NCBI GenBank assembly: GCA_943325595.2
Contig: CALPQA020000159.1
Location: forward strand, 1 to 5,562
DNA: 5,562 nt
Source: Auritidibacter sp. Marseille-P8566
GTDB lineage: Bacteria > Bacteroidota > Bacteroidia > Flavobacteriales > Flavobacteriaceae
Reading direction: 5' to 3'
Part shown: positions 1 to 5,307 of the stretch, piece by piece
How the letters are laid out: every line of letters starts with the position of its first letter
Numbering within the stretch: position 1 is the stretch's first letter
Notes under the pieces: model-generated
What the model saw: the letters and a program-made list of their open reading frames with translations, nothing else
Told to the model about the DNA's origin: nothing
The model's database searches: none
Made by a program: the position numbers and the translations under genes

Positions 1-1596
1 ATTACCGTAATGCAAAATTTAATTCGAACTATAGACACCACTTTGCCAACGGCTTCCAATCCTACAAATATTTCGCTTTTAGGTTGTAATGGAACCTTTC
101 CAAGTCCTTCTGTTTCGGTAGTTGCTGATGCCTCGGATAATTGTTCTACGCCTATAATTTCATTTGTAAATGATAGTTTACCAATCGTTTCTGGTTGCAC
201 CGAAACCACAATTCGAACTTATAAAGTGACCGATGCATGCGGGAATTTCATAAATGTAACGCAGAATTTAATTCGGACTATTGATTCGACGCTGCCAACA
301 GCTTCGAATCCTGCAAATATTTCGATTTCGGGTTGCAATGGAACTTTTCCAAGTCCTGCTGTTTCGGTAGTTGCTGATGCCTCGGATAATTGTTCTGCGC
401 CTTTAGTTTCTTTTGTAAATGATAGTTTACCGACTATTTCAGGTTGCACAGAAACCACCGTTAGAACCTATAAAGTGACTGATTCGTGTGGGAATTTTGT
501 GACTGTAACGCAGAATTTAATTCGGACAATTGATACGACCGCACCTACATTTACATCGCCTATTCCAATAAATATCTCGGCATCCTGTAATGCAATTCCA
601 GTTTTACCGATAATAACTGCAGAGGACAATTGTGGAACTACGAATATTACCTTAATCGAAACAAGGGTAAACGGTAGTTGTAATTCAAGTTATGTCCTAA
701 AAAGAACTTGGACAGCAAGTGATTCATGTGGAAATTCAAAATCAGTATCTCAAGAAATTTCAGTATCAGACACAGAAGCACCAACAATTGTAGGTTCATT
801 TGACGCAGTACTAAATGTCAATTGTGACAGAATTCCAGCAACACCAATTTTACAATTTATTGATAATTGTTCTGGAGTCGGTACCATAATTTTACCGTCA
901 GCAGATGTTCAAATAAATCAAACTTCAAGTTCCTATTCAATTATTAGAGCTTGGAATGTATCTGATTTGTGCGGAAATTCTCATATATTTACTCAAACAA
1001 TTAATGTCACTATTCAAGATAGTTTTACAGTATTACAAGAACAAGCTTGCAACGGAGATGCTTCCGCAATAAATTTAAATGATTTAATTCCAATAAATTC
1101 TGTAGGACTCGGAACATGGACAGATTCAAATACCGGAATGGCAATTACAAATGGGATTTTTACCCCTTTGGGAGTTTTACTTGGAGAGCATTCCTTTGAA
1201 TATAAAATTAGCGATTTATTTTGTCCAAGAAAAATTCAAATTTTGATGAATGTAAACGACGATTGTTTAGTTTTGGCATGTGGAAATATTGTTGTTCACA
1301 ATGCATTTTCGCCAAATAATGATGGTCTGAATGAAATATTTACAATTGAAAATTTAGAAAATAAAACCTGTTATCCAACAAATAAGGTAGCAATTTATAA
1401 TCGTTGGGGCGTCCTGATATACGAAACTGAAGGATATAATAATAACGATATTGCATTTAAGGGAATTTCTGAAGGCAGAACAACAATTAAAAAATCGGAT
1501 GAATTACCAAGCGGAACTTATTATTACATATTGAATTTCACAGACGATCAAGGAAAAAAACACAATAAAGACGGCTATTTGTATCTTTCCAGATAA
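1..1596 (+). CDS. Large repeat-containing surface protein with T9SS type B sorting domain (3' part, 5' end outside window)
   Basis: This is the C-terminal part of a secreted, probably cell-surface adhesin-like protein. The frame is open from base 1. The first in-window ATG (10-12) is not a credible start, because it lies inside a repeat where sister copies read Thr (NVTQNLIRT, TVTQNLIRT; here TVMQNLIRT). Four HYR/Ig-like repeats of about 80 residues occupy 13-993, each with the signatures DNC and (S/A/L)CGN. A pre-terminal domain follows at about 994-1281 (GTWTDSNTG, two late Cys). The type B T9SS C-terminal domain lies at about 1282-1593: NAFSPNNDGLNE, YNRWG, LPSGTYYY, GYLYLSR. Known for the family: type B domains, as on SprB of Flavobacterium johnsoniae, direct export through the T9SS and depend on PorP/SprF-like partners, and one is encoded next here. 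Function beyond surface adhesion or display cannot be inferred. The identity of the sorting domain is nearly certain; the adhesin role is inference. Confidence 0.93.
   Translation: MTVMQNLIRTIDTTLPTASNPTNISLLGCNGTFPSPSVSVVADASDNCSTPIISFVNDSLPIVSGCTETTIRTYKVTDACGNFINVTQNLIRTIDSTLPTASNPANISISGCNGTFPSPAVSVVADASDNCSAPLVSFVNDSLPTISGCTETTVRTYKVTDSCGNFVTVTQNLIRTIDTTAPTFTSPIPINISASCNAIPVLPIITAEDNCGTTNITLIETRVNGSCNSSYVLKRTWTASDSCGNSKSVSQEISVSDTEAPTIVGSFDAVLNVNCDRIPATPILQFIDNCSGVGTIILPSADVQINQTSSSYSIIRAWNVSDLCGNSHIFTQTINVTIQDSFTVLQEQACNGDASAINLNDLIPINSVGLGTWTDSNTGMAITNGIFTPLGVLLGEHSFEYKISDLFCPRKIQILMNVNDDCLVLACGNIVVHNAFSPNNDGLNEIFTIENLENKTCYPTNKVAIYNRWGVLIYETEGYNNNDIAFKGISEGRTTIKKSDELPSGTYYYILNFTDDQGKKHNKDGYLYLSR
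13..510 (+). repeat. Two tandem 249-bp in-frame repeats (units A 13-261, B 262-510)
   Basis: Two adjacent 83-codon units without any length difference. A hand alignment gives 39 mismatches in 249 bases (about 84% identical) and 14 differences in 83 residues. The longest perfect match is 38 bases (110-147 equals 359-396). Each unit begins QNLIRTID and ends with a CGNF...VT segment, and has four cysteines at unit positions 25, 44, 62 and 76. Most of the base differences are at third codon positions, so the duplication is not brand new. The array probably continues upstream of the window, because the residues before unit A (ITVM) match the end of a preceding unit. Confidence 0.95.
511..993 (+). 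repeat. Two diverged HYR/Ig-like repeats (units C 511-750, D 751-993)
   Basis: Units of 80 and 81 codons continue the same periodicity and keep the landmarks QxxxxxxDTxAPT near the start, DNC in the middle and DxCGN near the end. Little other sequence is shared with units A and B. Unit C starts with the same QNLIRTIDTT block as unit A and shares a 24-base exact match with the B boundary (255-278 equals 504-527). Unit C has four cysteines (unit positions 26, 41, 57, 73). Unit D has only three (25, 40, 74), lacking the third. These are likely beta-sandwich modules that extend the protein from the cell surface. Confidence 0.85.
1282..1593 (+). other. T9SS type B C-terminal sorting domain (gliding motility-associated CTD)
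   Basis: The last roughly 104 codons of the repeat protein match the type B (gliding-motility-associated) sorting domain. Its order is FSPNNDGLNEIF at the N-edge, a conserved YP, VAIYNRWGVLIYE, a FKG turn where many members have W-x-G, DELPSGTYYYIL and a terminal GYLYLSR. The domain sits at the extreme C terminus as required for a T9SS substrate. Established knowledge: this type differs from the shorter type A domain and works with PorP/SprF-family proteins. The domain looks complete and undamaged. Confidence 0.95.
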
Positions 1597-1648
1597 AAAA
1601 AACATCAGTCCTAAACAGTACTAATTCTAAGGAATAAAAATAAAAAAA

Positions 1649-2560
1649 ATGAAATCAATAATAGTATTTTTAGTTTTGATGTTAACATCAATTGTAAGTC
1701 AGGCACAACAAGATGCACAATTTACACAATACATGTACAACACTATCAACATTAATCCTGCGTATGCTGGTTCGAGAGGTTTTTTGAGCTTGTTTGCATT
1801 ACACAGAACACAATGGATAGGAATAGATGGTGCACCAGTTACCAATTCATTTTCAATGAACACGCCTTTAAACAGTAGCAATTTTGGATTGGGAGTTTCC
1901 TTTTTAAATGATCGAATTGGACCCACGAATGAAAATGCAATTTCGGCAGATGTGTCATATTCCATTAGAACTTCCGAAAGTTTTAGATTATCTTTTGGAT
2001 TGAAAATGACTGCTAATGTTTTCAATTTAGATGTTTCCAAATTGAATCCAGTGAATCAGAATGACCCTCAATTTCAAAATTTTGACAATTCATTAACCCC
2101 TAATTTTGGTGGTGGATTGTATTTACATTCGGAAAAAACATATATAGGATTATCCATTCCGAATTTAATTGAGTCAAAAAGATTTGATTCTAACTCCGTT
2201 TCAATGTTCAAAGAACGAATAAATTACTATTTAATTGCGGGACATGTTTTTGACATAAGCGATAATCTAAAATTTAAGCCCTCCGTATTGACAAAATTAG
2301 TAACTGGTGCTCCTTTACAAGTGGATGTTTCAGGTAACTTTTTAATCAACAAAAAATTTGTTATTGGTGGAGCTTATAGATGGAGTGCTGCAGTAAGCGG
2401 TATGGTAGGCTTTCAAATTTCTGAGGGAATTTTTATTGGCTATGGTTATGACAAAGAAACTACCAATTTAGCAAATTATAATTCAGGTTCTCACGAGGTT
2501 TTCTTGCGCTTTGAACTATCAAAAACATACAATAAAATTATAAGTCCTAGATTCTTTTAA
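1649..2560 (+). CDS. PorP/SprF-family type IX secretion outer membrane protein
   Basis: A 303-residue outer membrane protein of the PorP/SprF family, close to the usual length of about 300. A signal peptide covers residues 1-19 (hydrophobic FLVLMLTSIV, likely cut after SQA before QQDAQ). The family hallmark follows at once: QFTQYMYNTININPAYAGSRG (22-42 region), then HRTQWIGIDGAP (52-63) and GLGVSFLNDRIGP (80-92). The C-terminal SHEVFLRFEL strand is typical of the family's last beta strands. Known: SprF is needed for secretion of the type B substrate SprB, and PorP-like proteins anchor type B substrates. Being 52 bases downstream of a type B substrate gene, this one is probably its dedicated partner. 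The ATG at 1649 gives a complete signal peptide. No strong Shine-Dalgarno site is present, only an AAGGA about 16 bases upstream and an A-rich stretch, which is normal for Bacteroidetes. No promoter is visible in the gap, so it is probably co-transcribed. Confidence 0.93.
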   Translation: MKSIIVFLVLMLTSIVSQAQQDAQFTQYMYNTININPAYAGSRGFLSLFALHRTQWIGIDGAPVTNSFSMNTPLNSSNFGLGVSFLNDRIGPTNENAISADVSYSIRTSESFRLSFGLKMTANVFNLDVSKLNPVNQNDPQFQNFDNSLTPNFGGGLYLHSEKTYIGLSIPNLIESKRFDSNSVSMFKERINYYLIAGHVFDISDNLKFKPSVLTKLVTGAPLQVDVSGNFLINKKFVIGGAYRWSAAVSGMVGFQISEGIFIGYGYDKETTNLANYNSGSHEVFLRFELSKTYNKIISPRFF

Positions 2561-2571
2561 AAATTAGCGAT

Positions 2572-4506
2572 ATGAAAACGAAAATAATCCTTTACATAAT
2601 GATTTTAAGCACCTTTACTTTTAATGTGTTGGGGCAAATAAACACGGAAAAGAGTGCGGATAAAAAATACGACCAATATGCCTATATCAATGCCATAAGA
2701 ACGTACGAAAGAATTGCGGCAAAAGGCTATAAATCTGTAGAAATGTTTCAAAAATTAGGAAACTCCTATTATTTTAATGCTGAATTAGAAAAGGCGGCCA
2801 AATGGTATGACGAATTATTTTCCATGACTCAAGATGTCGATCCTGAATATTATTATAGATATGCACAAACGTTAAAAGCTACAGGTCAATATGCAAAAGC
2901 AGATGAAATGTTACTTAAATTCAGTCAAAAATCTGGTAATGATTCAAGGGCAAAGTTATTTGCTCAAAACAGAAATTACTTAGACGAAATTAAAGCCAAT
3001 TCAGGTCGCTATAAAATTCAAGATGCTGGAATTAACACAAAATATTCCGAATATGGTGGTGCATTCTACGGAAACAAATTGGTATTTACCTCGGCTAGGG
3101 ATACTGGTTTTTTATTTCAAAGAAAGCACAAATGGAGCAATCAATATTTTACTAAAATATATAGTTCTGAAATGACATCCGACTCGACCCTTGGAACACC
3201 CAAAATGTTTGCGAAAAATATTAAAATTCCTTTTCACGAAGCTTCCCCTGTTTTTACAAAAGATGGACAAACGATGTATTTTACTCAAAATAATTATCTA
3301 AAAGGAAAAAAAGGGAAAAACTCAGAAAAAGTCACTTTACTGAAAATTTACAAAGCAAAATTAATTGATAAGGAGTGGAGTAATGTTGAAGAACTTCCTT
3401 TTGACAGCAACAATTATAGCGTTGCACATCCTGCGTTAAGTCCAGATGAAAAAACTTTGTATTTTGCTTCAGATATGCCCGGTACATTAGGACAATCCGA
3501 TATTTTCAAGTGTAAAATTGATGAAGACGGAAGTTTTGGAATTCCAGAAAATTTAGGAACAAAAATTAATACTGAAGGAAGAGAGACTTTTCCATTTGTC
3601 TCAGAAAATAACGAATTGTATTTTGCATCAGACGGCCATCCTGGTCTTGGTGGGTTAGATATTTTTTATTCAAAAATAGAAAATGGTGTTTTTTCTAAGG
3701 TTAAAAATATTGGAGAAACTGCCAATTCTCCTAATGATGATTTTGGTTTTGTAATAAATACTAAAACAAAAAGAGGTTTTTTGACTTCAAATAGAGAAGG
3801 TGGAAAAGGTTCTGATGATATTTATCAATTTTTAGAAACTAGGCAACTCAATTGCGAACAAAAACTATCTGGAGTAGTTACCGATTTAGAAACTGGAGCA
3901 ATTATTATAAACGCTAAAATATCTCTGTTTAACAATTCTTTTAAAGTCTTAAAAACCAGTACATCCGATAAAAACGGATACTTTTATTTTGACGTAAATT
4001 GTGATACCAATTATTATATTAGAGCCGAACAAACCGATTACAACACAATTGAAAAAAGAATTGAAATCCCAAATAATTCTGGAAAAACTGAAGTTTCAAT
4101 CCAACTAGATAAAAATATTAAAGAGGTTAAAAATGGTGATGATTTGGCTAAAACATTTGGAATTAAAATTATTTATTTTGATTTAGACAAATCAAATATT
4201 AGGGAAGACGCTGCTCTTGAATTAGAAAAAATATTGGATGTACTGCTTGAAAATCCTACCATAAAAATCAACATTCGTTCCCACACTGATAGCAGGGCAT
4301 CTTTTGAATATAATGATCAATTATCTGAAAAAAGAGCACAATCGACGATGGCTTGGTTAGTGAATAATAGTATCGTAGCAAGTCGTTTAACTGCAAAAGG
4401 GTATGGAGAGCGTGAATTGGTAAACAAGTGCGCCGATAATGTGCCTTGCACTGAAGAAGAACATCAAGCTAATAGAAGGAGCGAATTTATCATTGAAGGT
4501 TTATAA
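2572..4506 (+). CDS. OmpA-family multidomain protein (TPR, PD40 beta-propeller, CRD, OmpA), PorE-like
   Basis: A 644-residue exported protein expected to sit in the periplasm at the outer membrane and bind peptidoglycan. Domains in order: a signal peptide at 1-21 (likely cut LG|Q22); TPR-like helices at about 32-120 (AIRTYERIA, LGNSYYFNAELEKAAKWYDE, YAQTLKATGQYAKADEML); PD40/WD40-like blades at about 155-420 (SPVFTKDGQTMYFT, HPALSPDEKTLYFASD, FPFVSENNELYFASDG, GSDDIYQF); a carboxypeptidase-regulatory-like domain at about 428-513 (LSGVVTDLETGAII, TSDKNGYFYFDV); and an OmpA C-terminal domain at about 530-642 (IIYFDLDKSNI, HTDSRAS, LSEKRAQ, LTAKGYGE, ANRRSEF). D573 and R588 align with the two residues that bind diaminopimelate in OmpA domains, with the expected spacing of 15. 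The same domain order is known from PorE, a T9SS component. Only 11 bases separate it from the porP/sprF-like gene, so the two are in one operon. No lipobox Cys follows the signal peptide. The precise role (anchoring the adhesin complex to the wall) is inference. Confidence 0.92.
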   Translation: MKTKIILYIMILSTFTFNVLGQINTEKSADKKYDQYAYINAIRTYERIAAKGYKSVEMFQKLGNSYYFNAELEKAAKWYDELFSMTQDVDPEYYYRYAQTLKATGQYAKADEMLLKFSQKSGNDSRAKLFAQNRNYLDEIKANSGRYKIQDAGINTKYSEYGGAFYGNKLVFTSARDTGFLFQRKHKWSNQYFTKIYSSEMTSDSTLGTPKMFAKNIKIPFHEASPVFTKDGQTMYFTQNNYLKGKKGKNSEKVTLLKIYKAKLIDKEWSNVEELPFDSNNYSVAHPALSPDEKTLYFASDMPGTLGQSDIFKCKIDEDGSFGIPENLGTKINTEGRETFPFVSENNELYFASDGHPGLGGLDIFYSKIENGVFSKVKNIGETANSPNDDFGFVINTKTKRGFLTSNREGGKGSDDIYQFLETRQLNCEQKLSGVVTDLETGAIIINAKISLFNNSFKVLKTSTSDKNGYFYFDVNCDTNYYIRAEQTDYNTIEKRIEIPNNSGKTEVSIQLDKNIKEVKNGDDLAKTFGIKIIYFDLDKSNIREDAALELEKILDVLLENPTIKINIRSHTDSRASFEYNDQLSEKRAQSTMAWLVNNSIVASRLTAKGYGERELVNKCADNVPCTEEEHQANRRSEFIIEGL

Positions 4507-4516
4507 TTTAGTAAAC

Positions 4517-4558
4517 AACAATAAGTCTGTTAGTTTATAAATGGGCTTATTGTTTTTT
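4517..4558 (+). terminator. Rho-independent terminator of the three-gene operon
   Basis: A perfect 9-bp stem AACAATAAG (4517-4525) pairs with CTTATTGTT (4546-4554). It can extend inward by six further pairs, several of them G-U wobbles, leaving a loop of about 8 bases. The run of T at 4553-4558 gives the U tract for + strand transcripts. It starts 11 bases after the OmpA-family stop codon, and the convergent CAP gene's stop codon begins at 4559. The stem is AT-rich, as usual in this group. On the - strand the hairpin is followed only by GTTGTTT, so termination of the CAP transcript here is possible but weaker. Confidence 0.78.
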
Positions 4559-5047
4559 CTATTTTTTAATAAAAATCACTGTATAATAGTTCTTACCCGA
4601 TTTATTACTTTTACTAATTGCCATTCCAAAATTCGTAAAATCACCCTCAATTGCAGCTTTATGACTTGGACTTACAAGCCATGCAGTTAAAGCCCCTTCA
4701 GGCAAAATATAGTTATAGGCTACGATTTCATCTACTTTTACTGCTCCTAGAACATTGGTAATATTTTCCAATCGATCTTGAAAATAGGCATGATTTACAA
4801 CGTCATTGTCTATCATATATAGATTATGTTCTTCTGATTTGTAGGAAAGATGATTGTTCAATTCTAAATCATTTAGTCCGATACTTTTCCTATGTTCATT
4901 TATTAGCTTAGCCAAATCTAATTCGTTTTGATTGTAATCGTACTTCGTAATTACTATAGAATTTATTTGACTGCTTTCTGACTCTTTTGATGTGCAAGAC
5001 ATTGCCAAGAAAAGAATCAAAAATCCAATTGCTTTGAAAATTTTCAT
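4559..5047 (-). CDS. CAP-domain (SCP/PR-1-like) lipoprotein
   Basis: A 162-residue lipoprotein with a CAP (SCP/PR-1/allergen V5) fold. Residues 1-17 are a hydrophobic signal ending in a lipobox-like AMSC, making C18 the lipidated cysteine. A Ser/Glu-rich linker (about 19-30) follows, then the CAP domain at about 42-160: LINEHRKSIGLNDLELN, NHAYFQDR, WLVSPSHKAAIEGDFTNFGMAI, YYTVIF. H86 and H129 fit the two conserved CAP histidines. E107 in VDEIVAY sits where most members have E-N. This is about the usual size of a bacterial single-domain CAP protein. Bacterial CAP proteins are poorly understood, and proposed roles include cell-envelope, lipid-binding or peptidase-like functions, so no reaction is assigned. 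The start at 5047 gives a full signal peptide. The gene is convergent with the secretion operon and divergent from the J-domain gene, so it is probably monocistronic within the window. The CAP assignment is firm; the function is unknown. Confidence 0.88.
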   Translation of the reverse strand: MKIFKAIGFLILFLAMSCTSKESESSQINSIVITKYDYNQNELDLAKLINEHRKSIGLNDLELNNHLSYKSEEHNLYMIDNDVVNHAYFQDRLENITNVLGAVKVDEIVAYNYILPEGALTAWLVSPSHKAAIEGDFTNFGMAISKSNKSGKNYYTVIFIKK

Positions 5048-5179
5048 TTATAATAATTTATTTAGAATTATACCCTAATTTAGAATATATTGCTTCTTTA
5101 TTCAAATTTCATCGATAAACTGCATTGCTTTAATTAAAGTTAAAATAAAAATCTTACAAATTTTAAAAAGAGATTCAAC

Positions 5180-5210
5180 CCAATTTCTTGATTTATCAAA
5201 AAAAAATTGG
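5180..5210. repeat. Imperfect nested palindrome overlapping the -33 element
   Basis: Outer arms CCAATTT (5180-5186) and AAATTGG (5204-5210) enclose inner arms TTGAT (5188-5192) and ATCAA (5195-5199) around a TT loop. One base separates the arms on the left side and four A on the right. The right outer arm contains the TTG (5207-5209) proposed as the -33 promoter element, so a protein bound here could control the downstream gene. It is also followed by a run of seven T (5216-5222), so a + strand terminator-like hairpin is the alternative reading. No + strand gene ends nearby to need one. AT-rich intergenic DNA can produce such symmetry by chance. Confidence 0.4.
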
Positions 5211-5236
5211 AATTGTTTTTTTATAATGTACCTTTG
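5207..5236 (+). promoter_or_regulatory. Bacteroidetes-type promoter (TTG-N19-TAnnTTTG) for the J-domain gene
   Basis: The -33 TTG (5207-5209) and the -7 box TACCTTTG (5229-5236) match the Bacteroidetes primary sigma factor consensus exactly and are separated by 19 bases, within the usual range. A second TTG at 5213-5215 has a 13-base gap, too short. Transcription would begin at about 5241-5244, leaving a leader of about 65 bases before the ATG at 5308. That leader is A/T-rich, with no clear Shine-Dalgarno site and only a weak 6-bp stem (GGAATC/GATTTC). No riboswitch-like structure is apparent. The rest of the 260-base intergenic region (5048-5307) shows no gene. For the CAP gene on the - strand there is only a poor candidate (AAAATTTG at 5164-5157 with TTG at 5183-5181, spacing 16). 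Confidence 0.82.
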
Positions 5237-5307
5237 CAGAAAATTTGTCGATTTATGGAATCTTAAAAAAATGATTTCTTTATAAATCACAATGAGTTAT
5301 ACCTTTT

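Noticed and set aside
219..458. Open frame of 79 codons on the - strand
   Set aside because: It lies wholly antisense to the repeat units of the surface protein and exists because the repeats are low in stop codons on that strand. It has no recognisable domain or promoter.
13..510. CRISPR array or mobile-element direct repeats
   Set aside because: The repeats are long, contiguous, in frame and have no spacers or terminal inverted repeats. They are protein-domain repeats.
1597..1648. Promoter or terminator between the repeat-protein and PorP/SprF-like genes
   Set aside because: There is no TAnnTTTG box and no stem longer than about four pairs, so co-transcription is the simpler reading.
1699..2040. 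Open frame of 113 codons on the - strand
   Set aside because: Antisense to the clear PorP/SprF-family gene; its protein has no signal peptide or family motif.
5157..5183. Candidate - strand promoter for the CAP gene
   Set aside because: The -7 box AAAATTTG has a mismatch at its first base and the spacing to TTG is 16, below the usual range. A second candidate at 5103-5110 has no TTG at the right distance. Neither is good enough to list.
5102..5290. Open frame of 62 codons on the - strand in the divergent intergenic region
   Set aside because: It covers the strong + strand promoter, has low-complexity Phe/Ile/Lys-rich composition typical of translated AT-rich spacer, and shows no domain. A real small gene cannot be excluded but nothing supports it.
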